From positions 31,149,449 to 31,213,448 of the forward strand of contig CM069458.1 in the NCBI GenBank assembly GCA_035610835.1: a stretch of DNA of 64,000 nucleotides. The letters are read 5' to 3'. The stretch's first letter is position 1. The number at the start of each line of letters is the position of its first letter. A program made the position numbers and the translations under genes. The notes under the pieces are model-generated. The model did not search any database. It worked only from the letters and a program-made list of their open reading frames with translations, and was not told the DNA's origin. Positions 24,101 to 36,300 of the stretch are shown here, in pieces. The stretch is from Ophiura sarsii (lineage: Eukaryota > Echinodermata > Ophiuroidea > Amphilepidida > Ophiuridae).

Positions 24101-24644
24101 CCCTGGGGGGGGGGGGGGGTCAGTGAACATACCAAGCGGGTACGCATCCGCGTCCAAAAAAAAACGTCGAAAAGGGTCCAGATTTCACCACACGACGTAG
24201 TCGACGTCTTTCTGAAAAAGGGGTACTTTTTAGGGGGCATCGCCTTTTAGGGTATCCATTACAGCATCGAAGTATCGACGTTTAGGTTACTAATTGCCGG
24301 GCTAATTGTTGTATGTGTGACTTTTCAATAAACATGCAAAAAGTTGAAAAAAATCTTCAATATTTCCCTACTTTTTGCATGCATTCTACATCATGCATAT
24401 CACATGCATATCTGTATAAATGTTGCATGATTATGAATTAAGATTATTTTGAGCATTACTATATAACGCCACTTAGGGGTGCATTATTGAGTGTTGGTAA
24501 CGCCGTTTAGGGTAGGGTTTGTATGTGTTACGCCATTTAGGGGTATCAAAATAGTGTGGTTTACGCCATTTAGGGTCCATTTCAGAGGTGCTTGGACGCG
24601 CATGTGTACCCGCTTGACCCCCCCCCCCCCCCCCCCCCCCCGGG
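24101..24644. mobile_element. G-homopolymer-ended element with ATTCTGCC duplication
   Basis: ATTCTGCC lies at 24093-24100 and 24645-24652. The terminal repeats read CCC(T/C)GGGGG... then GTCA...AAGCGGGTAC and CGCGTCC at both ends. Inside, ACGCCxxTTAGGG recurs four times from 24466 at about 30-34 bp spacing. Confidence 0.82.
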
Positions 24645-26249
24645 ATTCTGCCATTGCGTTACACGGCTGGGAATTATGGTTAAATATGGAATAATTTAGC
24701 ATTTTCATGTTATAAACAGAGGCTGAAAAGAAAGAAGAGGTCTTTATGAAGGTGTGTAGCTACATGTAGTATGAAAATCAACAGGAATGTTGTTTTGCTG
24801 TAATTCCCCCCGTATCATTGATACGGGCCGCCTTTCACTTGTACAGTAAAATCAATTGCCTATTTCTAGCAATACAATTTCCCCATACGTTGGTGGGCGG
24901 GAAAAAAATAAGAAAAAAATAGACACCATGCAACGTATGGGTTTCCTGTACTAGGTGTCCACCTCTCTACCGCCATCAGCCAACCAACATATTGCAGATA
25001 TTGAACCGAGAGCATGTTCTAATTGTGAATGGGGGTAGAGGGGAAATTCTACATGTAAATCTGACTAATCAATTTACGGAAAAAACTAACCATACTGAAC
25101 AGTGGCGCAGCCAGAGGGGGGGGGGGCGGGGCAAGGGGGCGACCGCCCCAATATTGACGTTGTGTCAGTTAGAGCATGCACTGTCGGTTCATTTGACCCG
25201 AGAAATCATGGAATTATGATAGTAAAAAGTACACAGATGAAAAAAAAATCGCAAACGCATATGTGTCCTCAGAGTGCAATATTCTGTGAAGTACAAGTTG
25301 AGTGTTTTATAGCCAAAATGTACCTCAATCGTGCCAAAAATATGTGTAAAGTCGAAAATGACAAATGTTGGCATGCTACGCGCGCATTTCTTTACTCAGA
25401 ATAATCTTGTCGGTTCATTTTCATTTCTTCCCCCCCAATATGAATACTGATACTGAATTAAAGGGACACTATGAGATGTGTTGGAGGCTGCGCCCTCAAT
25501 TATGATAAAAACTCGGATTGGTATATTTTTACAATTGTATTACATGAACTTACACCTATAAGGATTAAGAAAAATCAGCCCTCTTTTGTACAACAAAATG
25601 TCGATTCAAAAATGCTGATCGAGCCGCGGTCAGCATTTTACGTCCCCCTGCAGCATGCGTGATACATAACGCGAACCATGTTTACATAGAGGGCGTTTTT
25701 AAGAGAAGGTTCATTGTTTTAATCAAGTTTTGCTGTGTTTTTGTGATTACAAACAACATGGTAATTTTTAATTCTGAAGTAAATTAATTTAAAAAAAAAA
25801 ATGTCAACACTACCTTGTAGAATTTCCGACCTGGATAGGAACTTTTTGGGAGGTAAGGCGGCTGTAACTTGTAAGCAAAGAATGGTTTCAAGGCGACTTG
25901 AAAACCTGAACCCACGCTTTTGTTTTATTCATCAATTAGTTTATCTTATAGCCGACAGGTCCCAGCATAATATTGATCAAAAGAGTCTATGCTGAACTAA
26001 AGTTAATATGCCTATTAATTAGTGATTAGTGGATCCCGGAAATACATCACATACCACTGATTTGAAAGAATTTTAAGCTTCCTATGTGAGGTCATTTTTG
26101 TTGCCTGAATTTTACTGCCTACATAATCAAAGAAAATCAGATATTGTTTAATTTTTACCCGGCTTACACATTCAATTTAAAAACTCAACTCTGACTGCAA
26201 CATCAGCTACATCTTGAGGTGATTTGGATGATTTTAACAGCACAAAAGT

Positions 26250-26409
26250 GACGAACTTGTTAACCAGCTGCGCCAGCAGCACCTGTCAGGGTCATTCCCG
26301 GTAACGAAATGCTGCCCTCTAATGGAGTTGACGGGCTGCTGCCTAGCCTCTACTACCGGCTGTCTATAACCAGATGATACTTTTCGATTTTGCTGATGGA
26401 AATTTACTG
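26250..26409 (+). other. Candidate CDIPT 5' UTR exon and promoter region
   Basis: This segment is richer in G+C than its surroundings and ends at a good donor (TTTACTG|GTGAGT at 26410) upstream of the CDIPT coding start, whose first coding exon is preceded by an acceptor. It has no long ORF. The link to CDIPT is inference and the left border is arbitrary. Confidence 0.25.
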
Positions 26410-26954
26410 GTGAGTTTGGGCATTTTATTTGTCTGTTTTGTTCGTATTATTGAGATTTTCAATTGCCATTTAGTTGCTAATGTGTTGACGATTTTGAATA
26501 TCACTGGCACTGTGTGACTGGGTATATTTTAATATTTTATTTTGTCTGTTTTTAGTGTTCTAATTTTAGATGGAATATATTTTAAAACAAGCCTACAAGG
26601 TATTTAAAAAAAACTGGACGGGGGAGATAGAAGACTGTTGAAAGTTCAAGAACAGACATTAACAAACAGCGTTGCTACTATGTTTCCTAACAATTTAACT
26701 CTAAGGGATTCAAAAGTGTTTTTGATATCAAATGAAAGGTCCCATTTCTCATTCATTACACTGATGATGCCCTTAAATCTAGAATAGGGTCAACAACCTT
26801 TAAGACGTATGGTTAACATTGATGAAGAAGTTGGATTGGGGTAATTAAAGTTGTATGGTGGACACCGAATCATTCAGAAATATTATAAGGACACATTGAG
26901 AAATAGGTTATGTAAAACTTTTTTTATGAAAGACTGGTACCTTCTGTTTAAAGT

Positions 26955-27161
26955 TTGAAAATGAAAATAGGCTTATCCATTTTATTTGCGGCGGTTTTAG
27001 ACTTTGCTAAACATGCTCAGCATTATCAGTCCCGGGCATCAGTGCACGCAGTGTACGTATACAACACACTGACCCATCTGCAGGCCGTCAGCTACGCGGA
27101 AATCTCTGCACAACGCATGTATACCATACGCCAACATTTCCACCCTGAAAGTACGTTGTGA
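26955..27161 (+). CDS. Unrecognised small ORF or candidate exon
   Basis: The 68-residue ORF starts MKMKIGLSILFAAVL, like a short signal peptide. The 27000-27160 part is more GC-rich than its surroundings and has a possible acceptor (GGTTTTAG before 27001) and donor (GAA A|GTACGT) that would match the phase of the CDIPT ATG exon. No family is recognised. Chance or a repeat fragment is equally likely. Confidence 0.2.
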   Translation: MKMKIGLSILFAAVLDFAKHAQHYQSRASVHAVYVYNTLTHLQAVSYAEISAQRMYTIRQHFHPESTL

Positions 27162-28479
27162 AATTGCCGTTTTTTGGTCGAAGTCATGACTAAATTATTA
27201 TGAAACTCCAGAATTTATCGCAAATGATGTGTATTATAAAAACAATCGATGACAGAAAATAAAATTTATTGATAAATGTGGATTTTTAAGGGGCTGAAGT
27301 CGACAGGTTTTCTAGCGATACATAGTCATTGGGAATACTACGCATCGCAAACAGTCGCGATTTAAACAAATTGTTGACACTTTTTAGAGGTGAATAATGA
27401 TTTTTAAAATAGTTTAGCCAATAATCTGAGAAGAGTTAGAATCTACAGATTTTTTAACTAAATAGAGGAGGGTGTACACTTTTATTTGGTACCTTGGCCA
27501 ATGTTCAAGTTTTACAACAAGTATTTTTCTTATTTATTTTGAAATATTTACCAAGTTATTTGGAGATTTGATGAGGTATTCATCTCAGTCAATCAAACAA
27601 AGGCATTCAAGCCGTAGCGTTGTATTATTCCATGATGGTTTTAGATTACATATTCTTGGTGAAATTATACACCGATATGGCTTGAAAAATAACATACCAG
27701 TATATAATTTCCTACGAGAATTGAAATCTGATGATCCAGTATCAAACAACAACGTCCAAAATGTCTCAAGAAATATTCCAAAATGTCTCCGGCCGTCCAT
27801 ACCATCGATGTATTCATACACACGCAGTTGTATACACCCGGGCATACACCACTACAGCACTGCATTGCACTAACAGTGCATGGCAAAGGTCGAGGGGTTG
27901 TTGCCATATCATTGGGCTAATCATATTGAAGGGTTCACCTAGACTGTAACTCTCAGCCGCCCTCTTATGTCGCTATCTTGCAGGCTCCGATATTTGTACA
28001 GCTTTAGCGTCCGTACGGTAATATTGATGACTGGGGGATGTAGCCTAGGGTTCGCCATAATCATTGGGCTAATTGCGAGAGCCAAGGCAACACGGAACAA
28101 AGAGGCCGTGCCGTGGCCGTGGACTCAGTGACTCAGTATATTACTAAATCATATAATATAATACAAAATAGCATCCAAATAGCTTAGTATATTACTAAAT
28201 GGCATCCAAATAGCTGAAATAACTTACTGTGTCCTCTTACCTTCATATTATAACAATATCAATTACATTTTACAACAAAATCGCTTCAGAAGATGATTAA
28301 TGCAAGTTATTAGCAAATGCCGCGAATTTTAGGGGTTTGTGAAAAGGTTACGACTTAGAAACGTCGTTTCAAATGACGGGCTCGTCATCTCCCCCGTCAA
28401 AAAGATTGCAAAATATTGTATTAAGCTTCTTAGTTAGTCATGTTAGTAGAACATCTCCTTGAAGCGTGAAGCTTGAAGT

Positions 28480-29215
28480 GAATAATCCTTATGGGGCTCT
28501 AGTGGGAGCTTTACTAGGATGTGGTGCTACCAATGTTGATGTGAAAGGGTTCCAGACTTCTGAAGCGTATTCTAGACGTGGCCGAACTAGGGATTCGTAA
28601 GCCCTGACTGCCTGAGGCTGATTACCTTTTTTTTTGAACAGCCAGAGCCCGGTTCGCCTTTTTAATGGTGGCAGGTTTGGCAATGGCTGTTCCAACGGAG
28701 CTCGTCTGCAATCGTTATACCGCGATAATCATGCACTTTAACGCTCGAGAGTGGTTCACCAAAGATGGAATATGTGAACACACTAGGCTGACGCACAGGC
28801 TGACGCTTGCAGCCTGCAGGTGATGCCTGAGGTCATGGAGGTGTCTGCCCATCGTGCTAGTGTTTGAAGATCCTGTTGTAGAACTTTATGGTCTTCTGGA
28901 GAGTGGATCTCACAATACACTATGCTGTGTCATTTGCAAAGAGTCTGATGTTGGATTGGATGCTTTCCTGGATGTCATTTATGTAGAGTAGGAATAGGGC
29001 TGGTCCAAGCACAGATACTTGTGGGACGCCAGATGTGACAGGAGCCCATGATGAGTGTCTGCAATTCACCGAACTGTAGTTTAGCGGACAGGTGGCGATG
29101 AGAGACCTTATCAAACGCTTTACTGAAGTCTAGGAGTATGACATCAGTTTGACCTCTGTTGTCCAGGGTGGATCTGCACATCGTGTTATCATCTTGATTT
29201 GCTTGCAAAATAAAT
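28480..29215 (-). mobile_element. Non-LTR reverse transcriptase pseudogene (CR1/L2/jockey-like)
   Basis: Broken frames carry [38 protein letters not shown] and, near 28490-28690, AYESLVRPRLEYASEVWNP. The catalytic FADD box reads FAND and the usual PQGS reads PQVS. With several frameshifts this is an inactive fragment. Confidence 0.8.
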
Positions 29216-29583
29216 CATTCTATCAATGCCAGGTTCGCACTTAGAACGATAACAAATTTGCTGATTGTCAAAATATTGATGGTGTCTGTGCCCACGACAG
29301 TGTTAGTCTTCACACACCACGCTCCCCACTGTGACATAGCCATGGCAGCGTGACAGTTCATTCGGTATTCAATGCATCACCTAAACTACAACTTGTGTTG
29401 ATCATTATTTCCCGTATGTCACAACAGAGTGACAATGTAGTGTCGGTGAAGAGTCGATATTATCGGTATGGAGAAGTCTATACCTGCACCTATTGATAGT
29501 TGGGGCAGGAATCCAGGGTGCAGGGTTCCTGCATACTTGGGTGTCCTGGAAGTGAACCTGTCAACATTAGTTAAAATAATTCA

Positions 29584-29822
29584 CTATAGTTGGATCAGTT
29601 CCAAATTTGCAATGCCTCCTTACAGCATCGAATGAATACAGAAGGACGTGAAGGCAACAAGCGCACTGTGTAAGTGTATTCATGATGTGTGATGCGTGCA
29701 TGCCACCAAAAGCATGTGCGTTTGGCCATAATCGCTCGCCTACACTTGGATTACTTTTGCGCGCGAACCCTGCGGAGAGATTTTTAAAAAATCTTGCCAC
29801 TTTGGAACTGATTAAACTATAG
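29584..29822. mobile_element. GATCAGTTCCAA foldback MITE
   Basis: CTATAGTTGGATCAGTTCC mirrors GGAACTGATTAAACTATAG. Its interior shares GCGCACTGTG and ATGCGTGCATGCC words with the other copies. Confidence 0.78.
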
Positions 29823-30313
29823 GGAAGACATGCATGGGCGAAGTGCAAAATCAATCACTTTATAATCTGATTGATGAGATGTACTTCAACAATGCATGTC
29901 TTCATTAAATTGTACTCTTCATAATTAAAAATGCCCATTTTAAATTTAAATAAATATTTATGTTGTTGAGGAGAGCCGCCACTTTTCAATTATACCACGA
30001 TTCTCTCAGCTAACTAGCGCACCCTGTTCCCTGGACCCCATGAAATGCCTAGTGACTAGCTTGCTTTAAATTGCCAATTGACAAGTTTAGAGAGGGTCGC
30101 ATGTTGACTCTATAACAGCGCTCTTTTTCATAATTTTGTCCAAAACCAGGATGAACTTGGAAAAGTACGTTCACATGCTGAATTGAAGATTCAATCAACA
30201 TGCTTTTTAAAAATGATTTACATTTGATTTGATTATTTTTTACTTTAAAAACCAATGTTTCTCTTGAAATTCCTTATAGTCCTTATTGATATTTGGTTTT
30301 AGTTGCTGCCATA

Positions 30314-30398
30314 ATGGAACGCCCACAGGAAAACCATAAACGAAGACAGAGGAGATTAACAAAACGGGATATATTTTTAAATATACCAAACAGAATTG
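30314..30398 (+). CDS. CDIPT: CDIPT exon 1 (coding)
   Basis: The ATG at 30314 has A at -3 and follows a likely acceptor (GGTTTTAG before 30302). It encodes the basic N-terminus and LNIPNRI, and ends in phase 1 at donor GTAAGT. Confidence 0.8.
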
Positions 30399-33300
30399 GT
30401 AAGTAGCGTGCATAAACACAAGGCTTATAGTTGAAAATACAAATATCCTAAGAAAGATTTGAGCTTCATGTTATGTAAAATACTGTAAGGAGACAAAAAA
30501 AGAAATACTGTAGTGCGGGCCTGACTGACCCTATTTATTTCAAATTAATGGAGAAAAAAACCATGTGCAAATGAATACAGAACCCCCACTATTTGTTTTG
30601 CTAGTCAAACATGGCAACATTTGTATAGATTGACTGACCAACAGATCTGAGAGTTCTGTATAACAGGGTTTTTGTTTGTTGAGGAACTACATGTAATACC
30701 ATAGGCATATCTACAGGCATGATATTTTGTAGATACGTTGGATATTTTTTAACTCACAATATGTGTGTAGATATTGTTTGCCTATTAAATGTGCCTTTAT
30801 TTAGCCAAAATGTAGACAATTATACAAAAATGTAGACAATTTAAACAATTGTGCGCAATAGTCTGCTGTTTTGACGCCATATCACAGGGGGGGGGGTGGC
30901 ATTTATACTGGTTCCATAAAAATGTAATCACTTGATTGTCAATTTTTTATGCCCGAGTAGGGAGGGGGTGGTCACTTAGATACTTTTTTGGTAGGAACGT
31001 GCCGCCAACAAAATGAAAATTGACCCACACATTTACCAATTTTCGGGGGGGAAGGGGGGGGGGGGGGGGTAAGGGGGGGGGGGGAATGGACCCACATATT
31101 TACCAGGGACCCATAATTTTCTACATTTTTGACAGATTTTGCTAAAATTTCTGTGAAAAACAGCAAATTTAAGGATTTTAGAGCCATATATTTACTATAA
31201 ATGGCTATGAAAATGGGTCATTCATTTACCAGACGGGTAATAATGGGACCCTATTTGGCGGCACATCCCCGTGACCTCATATCCACTCAGTGCCCTGGGC
31301 GTGCCGTTTACGTCTTTGTATTTTTCTAGTCAATTTTGAAAGAAAGTTTTTTTCCCTCAATCTGGACTTGCATATAGATTTTGTGCCAAAAAGATACCCA
31401 GTAGCTAGTTATGTATACAATCTTAGAAAAAGTCTTGGAACAGTTATGTGTTAATAAATTAGTTGCTGAAAGTGTTTCAGATACTTTTTTTTCCAAGATT
31501 GAAGAATTACGGTACTGTAAAATACTTAAAATTTGCTGGTACATTTTTTTGGTGAATCACCGAGGATTTAATTTTGTGATTCCAAAATGTTGTCATGATC
31601 TACCAAGTTGGCCAACATTTATTTTGCGGGGATTTAATTTTGGGAATTTAAGGTCCTTGTGAAATTCATGAAATTAAATACCTCGGGAAATTAAACTGGT
31701 TTTACATCACCTGAATAGTAAATGATTGGGTAATGTACAATCAGATAATCATATAGTAGGCCTATAATATCATTGATGAAATTTCATTTTGAAAGCAATC
31801 TTTCATCACTGATATTAATTCGTCGGCTTAATGCGAAAGGGGAGTAAGTGACATTTTGGGTAAAATTGAGTTTTCTATTAATATTGAAAATCCAAGTAAA
31901 TACACACATTTTAAGCTATGGTATAGGTCTGAAATCAAAGTAGTTACATTTTAAGAAAGAAATAAGACGTCTAAAAACAATAAAATACAAACGAAATGTT
32001 ACTGTAGCACAAAATGTATTTCTCCTGAAAAATGTTCAAAATGAACTTATGATGACCCTCTTGCATTCAGCCGATGAATTGTCCACCCTCATTTTCTTTC
32101 TTCAGGTTATATCCGAATAGCTAATTTAATCATCTTGGGAGTATGGCAGGCACACACAGACGACTACAGGATAGCTGCGTTTATGTTCTTCATCAACTGT
32201 TTTCTAGATGAAGTGGACGGTTTTGCAGCACGTAAATTTGATCAGTGTAAGTTTCTTCAATTGGATATTTATGATCAATCGCATTTTTTTTTCTGATTTC
32301 TTTTTCACATCAAAATATTTTGATATCAGAAGAATCCCCGTACCTGTGGTATTTCCCCGTTCTCCTTTAATATCTATGAGGGTCATTTAATAAGTGCTAC
32401 CATCTCCTTTGTAACATCGCTATTATGAATGTCAGCCTCATGCTATTAGTCATGATTATAGATCTGAATCATGGCAACACATAATAAATGGTAGTTGATA
32501 TCGGTTTCACTTTTGTTCTGATGTGGTCAAAGAGATTTCGGACAACAGAAATGGACAATTACCCTCAATATAATACATGTTTTTCTCCAAATAGTATCAC
32601 TGCAAATTATGAGCGTTTACTTTTGGACAAAATAAAAGTAAACTCAAAAGTAAACGCAATACTAAACACTTATGTGAGCCCAACAACAAGCTCCATTTTC
32701 CACCCAGCCTCTAATCAATAACTGTCCCATTATATCACAGATGGTGGAAACATCTGTGATAATATTCACTCACTTGGAGTGTGCGTTGAGGTCAATTGGG
32801 TGCAAAATGCAAGAAACGTTTAGTTTTGCGTTTACTTTTACGTTTACTTTAGTGTTTAGAATTGCATTTACTTTTGAGTTTACTTTTAGTTTGTCCAAAA
32901 GTAAACGCTCATAATTTGCAGTGTATGGATAGGGATAGATATATAAGAGCACACTTCTAAGATGGAAAACAATGGATGATATATAAATATAATATGGAAT
33001 TATCATGCATAAATCAATCAATGTATTGATATACCTTTAGCACACTGAATACGGCTATCAGTCAAATTCTTTGTTACAATTCATGCCATAGTGATGCCTC
33101 GTATGTTAAATCTTAAGTAGAAAATCAACCATTTAGTCCCTGAAAATCTCTCAGCTTTTATGAAAAACAAATATGACTTTTGAATTGTTCAATATTGGGG
33201 AGGGTTAAGCTTACCTAATGGTGTCTTGTTCTGGTTCATGATAGTCAGATGGCTTATTTTTTCATATAAAATCAGTCCCCTTTTATTGTTTTTAGCTATG

Positions 33301-36300
33301 AAAAAGATATCTGAAATTTAGAATTGTTATCTTTGACCGATAGGTACATTTTGTCTCTTAGAGAATTGCAAAATTGATAAGCGCTTTGGATATGTTGCTG
33401 GTTTTTATCCATTTCCGTCACCTTAAATCAACATTTGGTTTTCCCTGCATCTCCAGGAAAGTACAACCAGCACCCAGCCAAGTTATTTTAGATTCAAATG
33501 ATTGTGGAATATTTTATAGTACTGGCTTATATAATAGCAAAGTTTATGAGGTAGGATGTAGAACTTATTGAATGACCCTCGTATGCCCCTAACTGTCTTA
33601 ACCCTAACCCCCCTGAGTGCTAAAAAATGCTAATCCTAAGTCCCTCTCCAAACGCATGCGCCGTGGGTTTTCGATGACGTAGTCAACCGAGCCTATATAG
33701 TGAGCGCGAATGTGTAGCTGAGGGCCGTGGCTTAGTAGCTGTGACGTGGGCTTGAGAACGGAGGGTCCCCGGATCGAATCCCGGCAGGTTCCCGGAGATT
33801 TAGTAGGTGTTTTTTCCTCGAAAATTGTGATCCCGGTCAAAACCCTAAACCTGGGTTAGGGTTATGGTATAGGCTCTTACTGCTTACAATGGAATGCAAT
33901 TACAATGAAAGAATCAGATGAGTTTTTAACCTATTCTCTGATGTTTACAGGCACAGAATTCGGAGCCATTTTTGATCAGATGACGGATGCCGTTGCTGAA
34001 GTGATGTGGATGGTGATTTTATCTCAAACCTATCCCCAGTATTCTATATTCTTTATACTCCATGGGTGCATTATCACTATCATTGGAAATTGGATATTCT
34101 TTCACAGGTAAGGGAAAGGTGGAGGGGAGGGGAAGGGGGTGGTGGAGGGGATGGGGTGAGTGAAAAAGTGGGTGTTAATCCAATCTAAGAACTAGTCCTC
34201 TGTATTCTACAGACCATGATGTCACTTCTTGTTGATCAACAATGTTAAATGCCTAGTTCCATTCCATGCATGGAGGAACATGCATTGGCTGTTGCATTGA
34301 CTGCTGTTGTTACAGATGACTGGTTTTGGTTTTGTGTATGGTTTATAATGGACAATTCACCCCCCCCCCCCCCCCCCCCCCCCCCCCCTTCGGTTTTTTG
34401 TTTGGCACTCAATTCATGCACACACCAGCAGGCAAGCTTTTGTTTGCTTGGCTGCTGAGATGTTGCAGGTGACATTGTCTATATTATTTATATGCATGGG
34501 TGCATATCACTATCATTGGAAATTGAATATTTTTTTCACAGGTAAAGGGTGGTTGGAGGGGAAGAACATGGGGACAGCGAGTGACCTCAGACCTATCCTA
34601 ATAAAGTCCTAAATAATATATAGACTCGTACAAACTGGCGTGAATTAAATTAACAATGACCTTACAAATACACAGTCTCGAACCCCAGTCCCTCTTCACT
34701 ATCGCAGCGAGTAATTACCCACTTTCACCACAGAGGCTGTGCTATTTGGGGGACAGATGAACAAGCACTAATGTACGCACTATCACTGTGAGAGTCTCAA
34801 GCAGCCAAAATACATGTAGTAGATATTATCTATAGTTGGCTTATAAGCATGATTCTAGCAGAACCTAGTAGGCCTATTACCTAGCCTAATTAAAACTCAA
34901 TTAAATCCACACGAGATTGAGCAAAGGATACAATCCGAATAAGAGAATGATTAAATAATATGAAGAGTTTATTCCAAAGGCGCTAACTCCATAAAAATGA
35001 AATAGGAGAAAAGCAACGTTTTTTAATATGAGGATGTTGCACTTCTTTGATTAAGTTTTTCTTCTGCCCAATGAAACATACCACACGTGGAAGCATAAAA
35101 ACGTGTTTGGATTCATTTTCTTATTTCCACTGTATTTCCTAGGTCTTATTTTATTTTCGGAAACGAGTGGAGTTAGCGCCCTTTGGAACAAAAATGTCTC
35201 GACCAATTTTCAGAAACCACTTTTCCAAAAAATCTTTACTTAGAAATAAAGTGCACCTGAAAGACATTGTTAAATAACATTGAAAACAGAAAACCGCATT
35301 CAAATACCTCTTACATTTTTTGAATTATGATATTTTGTTATTTCGTGAGAAAACTGTAATTTTGACAATTTTGCACACATTTTGGAACAACAACAATTTT
35401 GTTCGTGTGCAATTTTCAAAACAAAAATCCAATAATCTTACGTTTTTTTCATTGAATTTTATTAATGAGATTCATATCAATGTTCTACCACTATAAAAAA
35501 CCCATTACTACAATTTCGGCCTTAAAATAGTGAATTATATTCAAATTTCGGGAATTTCCGGAAATGTTCGCAAATTTCCAGAAATTGCCGAGGGTCATAA
35601 CTTTGGACTCGAACATGCTACAGATGTACACTAAAGGTTAAAAGTTGTATTTTGTAACTCTCTTTCATGTTCTGTTTTTAAAAAGTGGAGTTAGCGCCTT
35701 TTGGAAATAAGCTCTTCATATATGGACTCGGACAAACTGGTGTTAGTTAAGATCTCTATATTCTTTATACTCCATGGGTGCCTTATCACTATCATTGGCA
35801 ATTAAATATTCTTTCACATGTAAGATGAGTGATGGATGGGGGGGACAAAAATATATTACTAATGATTATATACAGTAAATATAATTATATAACAATGTTG
35901 AGGAGGATTTTTCATTGTATCCGTGATAATTATCAGAAAAAACCCCGTTAGGTTCAATTAAGGTCTAAAATTGCTTTCATACACTTTTCAATTGGCAGTA
36001 CAACATCATAATGGCTTCTATTGTTAAAATAAAATAGAATTTGTCTGCACACAGAGTGTCACTCTGGGCATTTTAATAGCACACCAAATGTGCTCTCTAA
36101 TATTCTTTTTAAAACTTAATCATCATTAAAATACACTTTATTATACCATACACAATACACTCAATTATATATAAATAATATATAGACTCGGACAAACTGG
36201 CGAGAATTAAATTAACAAAGACCTTAAAAATACACAGCCTCGAACCCGGTCCCTCTCGCTATCGCGGCGATTGGTTACTCCACTAGGCTACAGGGACTGT

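Larger units (their letters stand above)
25400..28460. other. Gap between the two head-to-head genes
   Basis: Apart from the candidate 5' UTR segment and one small ORF described separately, I see no gene. 27840-28140 is GC-richer, with the CATTGGGCTAAT word twice, and could include promoter sequence of either gene. Confidence 0.4.
34484..35845 (+). pseudogene. Decayed copies of the 3' end of CDIPT exon 3
   Basis: The exon 3 tail ATGGGTGC...ACTATCATTGG...TTTCACAG|GTAA recurs at about 34490-34560 (donor intact, small indels) and about 35757-35830 (donor changed to ATGTAAG). Weaker echoes lie near 36905-36990 and 37552-37580. They lack the exon's 5' part and an acceptor, so they are not usable exons. 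Confidence 0.65.

Noticed and set aside
24457..24590. Repeat-spacer pattern resembling a CRISPR array
   Set aside because: Only four imperfect 13-bp motifs with short spacers, in animal DNA inside a transposon with target duplications.
34490..34540. Mutually exclusive copy of CDIPT exon 3
   Set aside because: Only the 3' end is duplicated; no acceptor or catalytic half is present, and indels change the residues.
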